Origin: Chara braunii
Taxonomy: Eukaryota; Streptophyta; Charophyceae; Charales; Characeae
Length of the DNA stretch: 64,000 nucleotides
Reading direction: 5' to 3'
NCBI GenBank assembly: GCA_003427395.1
Contig: BFEA01000739.1
Span: 381,547-445,546 of the forward strand
Shown: one piece after another, positions 55,190 through 64,000 of the stretch
How the letters are laid out: every line of letters begins with the position of its first letter
Position numbering within the stretch: position 1 is the first letter of the stretch
Translations under genes and position numbers: made by a program
Notes under the pieces: model-generated
Seen by the model: the letters and a program-made list of their open reading frames with translations, nothing else
Told to the model about the DNA's origin: nothing
Databases searched by the model: none

Positions 55190-56290
55190 GGCCTCTACTT
55201 GCTGGTGAGAGTTGACTTTGCTACCCTAACCCTAGCCTAAGTGGTTGAGGGCAACACTTAGGGTAAGGGTTGGTTGTAAGGGAAGTGGGACAGCGGGGCT
55301 AAGGGAAGCTGCCCCCACCTGGTTAGGTCGTGTGGGGGCGACACTAGACCTAACCAGGTTGCTTGAGAGTGAGATTGGGGTGGCGAGACATTTCCCGGAG
55401 ACTTCATGCGACAACTTGAGAGAGGCGATAGTGAGAGGCACTCGCACCTGGAATCCGATTCAAGGGAGACACTTGGCGACTTAGGGGCTTCCCTCAAGTA
55501 GGCAAACTTGAGGGACAGCAGTCATTCAGCATCTACGGACTGCAAGTTGCTACTTTGTTCTTCAGCATCGGCGGGGGATTCGACGTTGCACTTGGGTGTT
55601 GGAGTCGGACCCTCCTAGGAGATAGGACACTAGTGTAGGGGTAGCGTTACAGGGGTCAGGAGGATCATATGAGACGGGGGTGAGTTCTATTCATCTCGAA
55701 GCTCAGGCCACTCAGGTAAGTGTCGTGCACCTATGCCATGCCCATGTATGTGTGCATGGCATTGATTGTCCCGTTGGGGTTATTCTGGGTTTCTTTCGTA
55801 CTCCTCTTTGGTCTTGATTATGTGCTTGAATGTGCGAACTACTTACTCACCTGATAGATGGAGAAATGAAGTATCTTGATTTGAATGTTGAGTCCTTCTA
55901 TAGTGCTTTGTCTTTTCATCTCTGAACAGTTGTAGTATGTAGGTTCTGCTGGGAGTTGAAATTCGTTTTTCAGTACGGTAGAAGTAGAAACTGAGTCCAT
56001 GTGGGACTCCTCTTGGATGGGACTCGGTCGCGACCTACATGGGACCCTTAGGGATCCAGTGGGATTGGGCCCAAGCAAGAAGGGCCCCTTGGACCCAAAT
56101 CTGTTAGACATTGGTTCATTCTCTTTCTGACTGGGATCCAGAGTTTATTCTTTTGGTTAACGGGATCTCCACTGAGACGTTTCACATGCTTTGATTGCAC
56201 CGTCCGTGGCTTGACTCGCGCCTTGTACACCACTCAATTCTCGATTGTTGCTTATAGTCACTCGTTGTCTGATTTGTTGTACTGTCAAGG
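55190..56290 (+). other. Leader of plus-strand LTR element, truncated
   Basis: Collinear (inverted) with 37.8-39.6 kb up to about 56,285, where homology stops abruptly inside the segment CTGATTTGTTGTACTGTCAAGG. The gag that follows in the other copy is absent, so this element was truncated here. No coding sequence. No insertion corresponding to the SINE-like retroposon is present. Confidence 0.7.
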
Positions 56291-57083
56291 TGTCGGGCGG
56301 CCACACACCAGTCGGCCACCCGAAATGGAAGGAATTCGTCCCCAAACCCAACGCCCAATTAAGATCCTCCGGGTACTCTTGTAGGGGCGATCGGGGAAAA
56401 TTAGGGGTCCTTAGAGGAACTCTGAACCCCCCTGCATCGAGTGCAGGAATCAACCCTTGAAATTAATAAATAGAACAGCCGCCTCTACCGAGCATGGCGC
56501 TTGACTTTTTCTCCTGTTCTGAGGCTATCTTAAATCATCCAGCTGAGCGGCGAAGGTGCGCTTGCGAGCCTTCGCGCGGCCCATTCCACGGTGGTCAGTT
56601 GGCGAGGAAAGGGAACTAATGTTTTATTTGATTTAATGATGAAATTAAAAATAAGAAAAAAAAATACAAATGATAAAAGGGAATTAAAACGACTAATTAT
56701 TTTAAAATTTAACATTTTCTGATCAATCCCGGCCTTGTTGATTTCAACCGATATTTTTCTATTTATTTTCCTTTAGATCTAAACGGAATTTCTCCATTTA
56801 ATTATTCCCCGTCGATTCAAATCGATATTAACTACTTATTATCCCACCCCGATTTAGTCCAAATTTTCCCTGCGTGTTACCCTTGTTATAGCCCTCTTAT
56901 ATTAGCGTGCATACGGGGGGGGGTTGACTGCCATGTGGCATCGAGTGCTCGCCACGGGTTACTACATTGATTGGTGGAGGTATGACAACAGGACGGCGGT
57001 AAGGGTCTCAGGGAAGCAACACCCAACTATGACAGGTGTGTGGCCAGCAATGGTACTCGCCACTGCAGTTCGAGACGATTACT
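56291..57083. other. No gene recognised
   Basis: Breakpoint DNA after the truncated leader. An AT-rich tract at about 56,620-56,900 is followed by a run of nine G at about 56,917. Scattered short frames only. Confidence 0.4.
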
Positions 57084-58127
57084 TCAGGTTCGGTGCTGGC
57101 ACGAGACTTGAGTGGGTTGGTACGGTCGCTGGTTGGGCACTGGCTGGGTGTTGGAACAACATCCTACGGTTGACCCTATTATTTTTTGTATGATCACTGG
57201 ACCGGCACTGGTCTGGTGCAGTTGCTGGTTCGGCACGGCTACAGTTCTCTGCAGTTTGAAACAATTATCTTTGGTGCAGTTTCTAGTTTGCCCCTGGTAT
57301 AGCAACGGTACAGGCCGCTGCAGTTCGGTGTTGATGTTTGGTACGGCTACTACAACAGCGACAAAACAAGTTACTACGGTTTGTTGCGGCTGCTGGATCA
57401 GAACTGGAATGGTTCTCAGTGGTCTGATACTGTTATTCCTTGGTACGGTGTGGGTCGTGGGGTTAATCCACTTGATAATGACTGAGGACCCTCGGTACCT
57501 GCGGAACTGCTGTTGCGGGTGGAAGGTGTTCGAGGCCTGAGGCTGAAATTTCGTTTGTCCCGTGGGTAGAGGCCGCTGCAGTTCGGTGTTAATGCTTGGT
57601 ACGACTACTAGAACAGCGACAAAACAAGTTACTACAGTTTGTTGCGGCTGCTGGATCAGAATTGGAATGTTTCTCTGTGGTCTGATACTGTTATTCCTTG
57701 GTACGGTGTGGGGCGTGGGGTTAATCCACTTGATAATGACTGAGGGCCCTCGGTACCTGCGGAACTGCTGTTGCGGGTGGAAGGTGTTCGAGGCCCGAGG
57801 CTGAAATTTCGTTCGTCCCGTGGGTACAGGCAGGCCTGTCCTCGATTCCGGGCGGGCACTGGCTGGCAAGGGGCTGATGCTTTCCCTGGGGCCAATGCCA
57901 CCTGGAGCAATATAGAGAGACCAAGACCAACACATGGGGGAGGATTCGAGCAGAGCGATACCGAACAGTGCGCCTGGCGTGTGCAGCCCACCCATGACTT
58001 GTGAAGGGCGAAAAGGCGTCTCGAACAGAGCTTTGATGTCTCTATCCGTGAACGCGAGTGTGTCGGAGGTGAGCTGATGGGCAGAGCGGAGAGAGGCGAT
58101 TGTGGATTTTGTGCCTGACGTCCGCAT
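57084..58127 (-). CDS. Unrecognised 347-codon ORF containing two 86-residue repeats
   Basis: Open on the minus strand from 58,127 (ATG) to 57,084. The middle contains two nearly identical 86-residue blocks (TKFQPRASNTFHPQQQFRRY ... VPSINTELQRP and TKFQPQASNTFHPQQQFRRY ... VPNINTELQRP) encoded by a 258-bp tandem duplication. It is basic and rich in Gln, Pro and Thr. No domain is recognised. The plus strand of the same DNA is also partly open with repeated Gly-Trp-Tyr-Gly patterns, so openness may reflect composition rather than coding. Confidence 0.3.
   Translation of the reverse strand: MRTSGTKSTIASLRSAHQLTSDTLAFTDRDIKALFETPFRPSQVMGGLHTPGALFGIALLESSPMCWSWSLYIAPGGIGPRESISPLPASARPESRTGLPVPTGRTKFQPRASNTFHPQQQFRRYRGPSVIIKWINPTPHTVPRNNSIRPQRNIPILIQQPQQTVVTCFVAVLVVVPSINTELQRPLPTGQTKFQPQASNTFHPQQQFRRYRGSSVIIKWINPTTHTVPRNNSIRPLRTIPVLIQQPQQTVVTCFVAVVVAVPNINTELQRPVPLLYQGQTRNCTKDNCFKLQRTVAVPNQQLHQTSAGPVIIQKIIGSTVGCCSNTQPVPNQRPYQPTQVSCQHRT
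57313..57828. repeat. 258-bp tandem duplication
   Basis: Units 57,313-57,570 and 57,571-57,828, both starting GGCCGCTGCAGTTCGGTGTT and ending in CGT(T/C)CGTCCCGTGGGTA(C/G)A-like sequence. Divergence is a few percent by eye with no indels apparent. Confidence 0.92.
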
Positions 58128-59399
58128 CGCTCGCGTGTGAGCGTTGCTCGGGTTAGACTGTGAATAGTGTCCGATCTCCGAGAAGAGGGCTCGCGCAATG
58201 AGGGCAAGCAGAGACTGGTATATGGAAGTTGTCAGGGAAGCCCTCCTCTAGTGGGAAGAATGTTTTCCACTAGATGCTTAAGACGTGACTGATCGCCGTG
58301 GATACGGCCTGAAAAACGGGACGTACGGACTGAGCAGTCTCCAAGAGAGCACACTGAGTACTGCGGAACCGAGGCTAAGATCTGAAAGGGGGAAAAGGAG
58401 GCGGGTAGGCGGGCGCGCCCGGTGTACCTAGTGCAAGAGAGCTGAAGACAGAGCAAGGAGGCCCGTTTCAAAGAGGGAAGAGATGTCCCTCTAACTAAGA
58501 CGATTGGAGGGGGGAATTATGACAGAGCAACACTTGGCAGCGCCCTGATGTAAACAGAGCACATCTTGTTGATCCGAGTTTGCAAGCACCCATTGGCAAA
58601 TGCGAGTGACAGAACCCATGTCAAGGTCGTGCGGGAAACAATCGATGGGCTATGGTAGGGTGTTCGAGGAGGAGCGTTTCCCGTACAGTGTGCCTGGTGC
58701 ACGGTGAACTCCTAGGACATGCCCAGGTAGCGAGCTCCTACGCGCACCTCTTCAAGCCCGTGAGCTCTGCGTGCGCGGCGGCAAGCTTGCTGTGGAACAA
58801 GCAACCAGCGGCGACAGACGATGACGGGCAGGGCATCGTTCCGCTCTGATGCGGAGTTGGGGGCTTGATTGTTCCCTTTTCGCGTGCGTGAGCAAGGGGT
58901 GGGAAGGAACAGTGATCAGGCATGCGTATTGGCGGCTCTCGGGTTGCTTGATCCCATGAGTGTGCGAGAAATCGATGATCAGTGCTTCGGTATGTGAGTG
59001 TGAAAAACAAAAATTAGTATCCCTCTTTCCAAGTAACCGTACCAAACCCGAAGGATGATCAGGTACGTTTGAATCCAAACAATCATGAATGAGTAAGGGC
59101 GTAATCGTGCACTGAACAATGGACGAGAACTCTACTGCGCTCGACATTGAATTTAAATGTGCCTCAGGGGTTGCTTGACAGAGCGGTGTCATCGAGCGTC
59201 CAATCACGAGCCGTTGCCCGAGTCCCAAGTGACCTGAGAGATGTCGCATGGTGCGCCTGCACACGGGCCCCATTTGAGGGGCCCGACAGTTGCTGAGGGG
59301 CCCCCAGGCCGCGTACCATACAGCACGCGCCCTGGAGGCCCACGGCGGCCCTACAGGCCCTAGGTAGCACACTAGTTAGAATAGGTTTAGTTTACTTAC
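58128..59399. other. No gene recognised
   Basis: Open frames on both strands (for example 58,652-58,849 plus; 58,752-59,372 minus) show no recognisable domain. Adjacent to the upstream part of the next LTR element, so some of this may be its U3. Confidence 0.4.
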
Positions 59400-60567
59400 C
59401 TTTCTGTGTGTGTGCTGTCTTACTTTGTCTGTCAGGTGCCGTTTCGGACTTGCAGCCCCAAGGCCGGACCTTGGAACTGGGTACACCGGAGGCAGGCCCG
59501 AAACGAGGCCAGGTGCATTTTGGCACCAAACCAGTAGGTACAGGCGTCGTTTCGGTCCTACAGGTCCAAAGGCGACGCCTTTGGCTAGGTCCACAGGTAC
59601 CGGGCCGATTTTAGGCCAGGCGCATTTCTGCGCCTTGCTGCATCAGCAGCGCGGTCTGGATGTCCGGTAGGGACCCAGACCAGCTGGGCCATTTTCTTAG
59701 GCCAGCATCAGGTAGGCCCAGCCGGCCCAGCACTACAAATAGTTGGGCAACGGCTGGGCAGGGACAGTTCGAGTAGCTCACTTCTGGAGCGACACGCTGC
59801 TGGTTGAAGCAGCGTTATTCTGCGCCAAGGTACGAAGTAGGGAGTAGCGCAGTAGGTAGTGGAGAGAGGCGGAGGCCTTACCTGCGAGCGACGAACTTAC
59901 CTGGCGCCATAGCTAGGACTCCGCGTGGTACCTGCACACGTCGACGACCACAGTCAGTACGGTGACAACTACCTGCAGGTGAGATAGCAAGGAGGACGTC
60001 ATCTTCTTCTTCTTCCTCCTCCATCTCTCTCTCTCCTGTCTCCTTCTTCTTCCTCTTTCTTACCTTCTTCTTCATCTATGAGAGTCAGAGAGACCATCGG
60101 TAGGGAGTACAGGCAGAGGTTACGTTGGGCACATTGCCCAGGATCTGATTCGACATTCTGGGACAGACATTGATTGGACACTCGGCAAGGGACTATTTTT
60201 GGGACTTCGCTATTGCAATCTTGGTCTACTCCCTCGTCTCTTTCTCCTTCGTCTTGTCCCCTTTCCCCCATCTCTCATCCGTGGTATCTCCTCATGTATG
60301 TGTACGAAGGAGGGACCTTTCTTCCGTGATTGTGGTCCCTCCTCCCTTCTCACATGTGTGATGTATGATGGATGTCGGGTCAGTCCAGATCAGATCATAT
60401 CTTCTCTTCTAAGTCTTCCACTGTGCCACTTTGTGCCATCTTGTATGTATTCGGAATGTACATTGATTGTTGATGCTACGCTGACCTTGCATTGTCCATT
60501 TCAGTCCTTTTCATCACATTGTGGATCCTTGGCTCCCTACACATTGTCCCACTGGGCATGCGTCAAT
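59400..60567 (+). repeat. Putative LTR 3' part of the last Ty3 element
   Basis: The sequence ends CGTCAAT directly before a primer-binding site, so its 3' portion should be LTR (R-U5). A stretch CTTACCTGGC.CCATAGCTAGGACT..TG.TACCTGCA at about 59,900-59,940 and a TTCTTC/CTCTCT-rich stretch at about 60,000-60,075 resemble the order in the LTR at 54.6-55.1 kb, suggesting a distantly related LTR family. The 5' end cannot be defined because the second LTR lies outside the window. Confidence 0.5.
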
Positions 60568-60580
60568 TTGGTATCGGAGC
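60568..60580 (+). promoter_or_regulatory. Primer-binding site
   Basis: TTGGTATCGGAGC, one mismatch from the plant initiator-Met PBS TGGTATCAGAGC. It lies about 0.93 kb upstream of the gag start. Confidence 0.78.
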
Positions 60581-61512
60581 CCTGCTTGTGAATCAGGACA
60601 ACCTGATCTGACACAAGCGCGGGGACAATCGAAGATCGATTGATTGATTGATTGATTAATCATTGATTGATTGATTGACTGATTGATTGATTGATTGACT
60701 GATTGATTGATTGATTGACTGATTGATTGATTAGGACACTAATTAGTCCCCAAAGATCGCGGATTTTGACCTAACTGCCGAAATCAAAAATTTTCTTTTT
60801 TGGGATTTCATTTTCCCGCAATTTTCATTTGTGGAAAATTGCAATAGCGTAGCATCTAAAAGTTTCCTTATTTTGGTCTTGCTCGTCCAAAAATATTACA
60901 ATTTTTTTTTTCGATTCATCTATTCCTTCGAAAATTCCCGTTAATTCGAAATTCCATTTTTTTTTGTAATTCGAACTTATGTTCTTTTATCCACGCATTT
61001 CGGGAGTAACGAAAATTTTGAAATTTGACCGTTATTCCCAGATTAGGAAATTATTTTTTTAAGGGTAAATTGCTCTGCAGTCATTTCTATTCAAACCTGC
61101 GCATACTCTCACTTAAGAAATTCCGAATTTTTTTTGTTTCGGAATTCTCCGAACTTGCGGAATTTTTTTATTTTNGCAGTTCAGTTATTTTGATCATCTC
61201 CATTCGTTATTATTTTTCATGGCAGTCTGAAATTCAAAAGTTTTTTCACATTACCTGTTGTGGGGAAACATAGGAGACCTACCGAACTTGCAATCGAGAA
61301 TTTTTTTAATTATATATTTTTATTTATTTTCTCGAAATTTTTGCAAAGTTCCAACTTTTCATTTTTGATTAGTGGCTCCTTATCTGGGCAATTCACTCGA
61401 TTTCCCCACTTCCCACCTCTCCCTCCCAACTCCTCTTCTTCTTGCTCAACTGCCCATCAGTTCTGGCTACAGCCTTGGTAAGTTTGAAGGCCACGTCAGC
61501 TGTCCGCGGTAC
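60581..61512 (+). other. Leader of last Ty3 element with (GATT)n tract
   Basis: A GATT-type tetranucleotide repeat occupies about 60,636-60,734, interrupted by GACT and AATC. The rest is AT-rich untranslated leader with one undetermined base at 61,175. A donor-like TTGGTAAGTTT occurs near 61,475. Confidence 0.65.
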
Positions 61513-63017
61513 ATGACCCTGCTCACTCGTTCACAGACAGCAGGGATGGATCAGAAGGCCGGCGAGACTGACGAAGCCTATGAGACACGATTGGCGGCCA
61601 TCATGGCCGAAAGCAAGCAACGGGCAGAAGCATCAGCAGCAGCACGGAAGAAGAGGGAGGCAGAGGCAGCGAGGCTGCGTCGGGTGGCCGAAGATCAACG
61701 GCAGAAGCACGCAGCAGCAGCAGCAAAGGCCGTCGATGAAGAACGCGTACGGCGGCGAGAGATTCTCTTCAAGGAGGAAACTGCATTACTCGCACAGGCC
61801 AAGGATTGGCAGAAGGAGGCCGAGAATGGAGACTCCGTTGACTACGGGACAAGGATTGCTCTCTTGCTCAACCGCGTCACGGACCTCCTCGCTACTTGCA
61901 TCGCACAGCAGGAGGACATTCACTCTCTCGACCACGCCAATCAGACGCTGACTAAGCGCATACAGCAGCTGGAGCAGCGACCAGTCGCCACCTCCAGCAC
62001 CGGCCCCTCCGACCTCGTCGACCGCGTCAACGTCTTGGAGATGGACGTGGGAACGCTCAAGACCGAGACACAGCGACTGGACCAGCAGGTGGGGGCAGCA
62101 GCCACACCGAGCTCACCGCCTCGTGAGAGCATCCCCAAATTTGAGGGGCTCCCGATCTTCTGTGATGCATCGAAGACGGAGCCTATACCTTGGTGGCGCC
62201 AATTTGAATTAAAGCTGGATATCCACCATGTCGTCCACACAAACCGGCACACATACTTGTACTCCCGGTCAGGAGGTGCGTGCCAGGCATGGCTGGACAA
62301 CATGTTGTCCGCACATGCATGTACAGTCTCCGAGTTACACAACTTCATCACCTGGGCCGATCTCACGACAGCATGGAAGAAGCGTTTCGGGCGATGGACA
62401 AGCTGCTGGCATTCTCACAGAACAGCATGCCAAGTGGAGACTGGATATCTGAGTTCCAACGCCTGGCAAGCACGCCCAAGCTGCCACTGAACTTCGACGA
62501 CATCAAGCTTTACTTCATCAAGAGGTCGTGCCCAGCGTTGCAAAATGCATTAACTCAGGTCGCTGAGAACCTCAACACAAGTGAGGAACTCTTCAACAAG
62601 GCCGCGCAGATCATTGTGATGAACTTGGAGGCCAAGAACATTGGTCGTTCGTCGACAGTCGGCCAGGGCGCGTATCAGCATCGGCCGAAAGTGGCCGTGG
62701 TCGCGACAGCAACGCCAAGCGACCCTTCAACTTCAAACGAGGCTGCCTCGTCTGACGAGGGAGACAAACTAGCAGCTGCCCAGAATGGTGGCCGCCCCGC
62801 CAAAGGACGAGGACGCGACAAAACGAAGACAAACACCACTTCTTCTGGGCCCGGACAAGCAGCTCCAGCTCAAGAACCTTGGGCACAATACGGTTTGACG
62901 GAGCGCGGGTATCGCATCCGCAGCAAGTACTGTTATTGTTTGTGGTGCAACAGCGCGGCACATGAAACCGTGAACTGTCCCACTAAGGCCAAGGGCCCCG
63001 CTCAGTCGGGAAAGTGA
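61513..63017 (+). CDS. Ty3/gypsy Gag with one frameshift
   Basis: Capsid/nucleocapsid polyprotein. The start chosen is the ATG at 61,513 (MTLLTRSQTAGMDQKAG), since upstream in-frame sequence has no conserved character. Order: Ala/Glu/Arg-rich coiled coil (AARKKREAEAARLRRVAEDQ), second coiled coil (LDHANQTLTKRIQQLEQRP), then the Retrotrans_gag core IPKFEGLPIFCDASKTEPIP, HTYLYSRSGGACQAW, ITWADLTTAWKKRF. Near 62,389 the frame must change (frame 1 to frame 3) to continue AMDKLLAFSQNSMPSGDWIS, KLYFIKRSCPALQNALTQVA. A zinc knuckle C-LW-C-NSAA-H-ETVN-C lies at about 62,940-62,978, followed by a basic tail to the TGA at 63,015. The break looks like a small deletion or a sequencing error. Otherwise the frame is clean over 500 codons, the best-preserved element in the window. 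Confidence 0.88.
63008..63014 (+). promoter_or_regulatory. -1 ribosomal frameshift site G-GGA-AAG
   Basis: In the gag frame the last codons are TCG GGA AAG TGA. GGGAAAG is a canonical X-XXY-YYZ heptamer in the correct phase, with the stop codon directly after it. The -1 frame (GGG AAA GTG AGC ...) stays open from here through protease to the window end. Confidence 0.75.
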
Positions 63018-64000
63018 GCAGCGCCGAGAGTGATGCGACGACACTCTCAACGCCTTCGGAACCGGTTGCCGTACGGGTAACCTCCCTCGGTTCCGGGGCA
63101 CATGCGGAAGTCGTAAGTCCTCCCATTCTTCATTCTTTTGAGGACTATGCTGCCCGGCTCGTACCTTCGCTGAATTCACAAGCCCAAGGACAGGATGTAT
63201 GTGCGGTTTCTTCTCCGATTGGAAGCAGCAGCTTTGAGTCGTCTTCAAGTGGACCTTCACGGGATTCGCCGCGCGCGTTCAACATGGAGCACTTGGACCC
63301 GTCGACGCCCGAGGATTTTGCATGGCTCCCTCTCCCTTCCACCGGCTGCTTACCGGAGCCGCAATGCGCAGCTCTTAGCGCTCATCTACATACATACCTA
63401 GCCTTCTATGCACCACCAACTTCGCCAACGGAGGACGAAGTCGCGGTGGTGGACATTCTTGCGTACGTTAGCAAGGTGGCCCGCGAGTTTCGAACGCAAC
63501 GGTACGATGACAACAACGCACCACTCCTTTATGTCCGCATCCAAGTTGGGCAAGCGTCATGCAGCGCTTTGCTGGATAGCGGCGCGACTTGCAATTTCAT
63601 TAGCCAACCCTTTATGCAAAGGGCCGGCCTTGGACCACAAGTTCGAAGGAAGGCACACCCTACGGCGATCAAGTTGGCGGACAGTAGGACGCAACAACTC
63701 CTTGACCGCTACATCGAGGCCGTACCGGTCTATTTCGCACCTCATGGATGCGAACCGGTGACGTTTGACGTCTTGGACACGGACTTCGACATCATTTTGG
63801 GCATGCGTTGGCTTGCCAGTGCGGATCACACGGTCAACTTCCATCGGCGCACACCTACGGTCCGCGACGCGTTTGGCGCCGAAGTACCATGTACCATCCC
63901 TCTTCCGCACCCTTCGATCCGGTGCCAAGTTGTAACAGCCAAATCTTTTCGGGCCACTTGCGCGTACGAGCGGACCGACGAGATAGGCCTATGTTTTCTT
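63008..64000 (+). CDS. Ty3/gypsy Pol N-terminus: retropepsin (partial)
   Basis: The -1 frame is open without a stop from the gag overlap to base 64,000 (about 331 codons), running off the window. A Ser/Pro-rich linker of about 165 residues (through DSPRAFNMEHLDPSTPEDFA) leads to the protease: PLLYVRIQVGQASCSALLDS with active-site D-S-G at 63,575-63,583 (LLDSGATCNFIS), a flap region, and the second signature DFDIILGMRWLASAD at about 63,783-63,827. Length and order fit a retropepsin followed by RT, which would lie beyond the window. No independent start is needed if expressed by frameshifting. An internal ATG at about 63,285 is the alternative. It appears intact. Confidence 0.85.

Noticed and set aside
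63408-63761. 117-codon frame starting with ATG
   Set aside because: Shadow of the protease frame, which carries DSG and DIILG motifs in another phase.

Overview
The window looks like nuclear DNA of a repeat-rich plant-lineage eukaryote. Lesion-ridden Ty3/gypsy elements, Penelope-like RT/GIY-YIG relics, satellites and microsatellites fill it, and only one fragment looks like a host gene: a plant-type thymidine kinase last exon. The Ty3 pol of the 16-25 kb element has idiosyncratic motifs (DNPIKG after the catalytic IDD, VGGVLIQR in RNase H) that I associate from memory with the charophyte alga Chara braunii. That taxonomic guess is inference, not something I could search. No bacterial-style operons, CRISPR arrays or rRNA genes were seen.

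Layout. 1-1.3 kb: microsatellites and small hairpins. 2.2-4.7 kb: relic Ty3 pol (+), followed by non-coding DNA. 6.4-7.6 kb: relic reverse transcriptase (-). 9.6 kb to at least 34.7 kb: one giant Ty3/gypsy element (+). Its long terminal repeats start at 9,599 and about 30,357 and contain satellite arrays. Between them lie extra ORFs upstream of gag, then gag, protease, RT, RNase H and integrase, then about 5 kb of minisatellite-rich 3' region with an additional ORF, then a polypurine tract directly before the 3' LTR. The 3' LTR satellite flips orientation at 34,680 and runs inverted to 36,652, where it cuts off the gag of a third LTR element (-). That third element (gag, leader with an inserted tRNA-headed retroposon, PBS, LTR) sits inside the RT of a Penelope-like element at 40,869.

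40.9-47.9 kb (-) is the most interesting region. It holds, in transcription order, the C-terminal half of a Penelope-like RT, a Thr/Ala/Val minisatellite, a Josephin-like cysteine protease followed by a RING-like zinc finger, a GIY-YIG nuclease, and the N-terminal half of a Penelope-like RT. A nearly perfect 1,083-bp palindrome sits at its upstream edge. If this is one element, it is a retroelement carrying ubiquitin-system-like domains next to its nuclease and RT.

49-51 kb: an assembly gap next to (GA)n, then the last coding exon of TK1-type thymidine kinase (-). 51.7-52.9 kb: chromovirus integrase plus chromodomain relic (-), interrupted by a second copy, in opposite orientation, of the same LTR family seen at 39.6 kb. 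56.3-59.4 kb: unassigned DNA with a 258-bp in-frame duplication. 59.4-64 kb: leader, PBS, gag and the start of pol of a fifth Ty3 element (+). Its gag stop codon is preceded immediately by a canonical -1 slippery heptamer, and protease continues in the -1 frame to the window edge.
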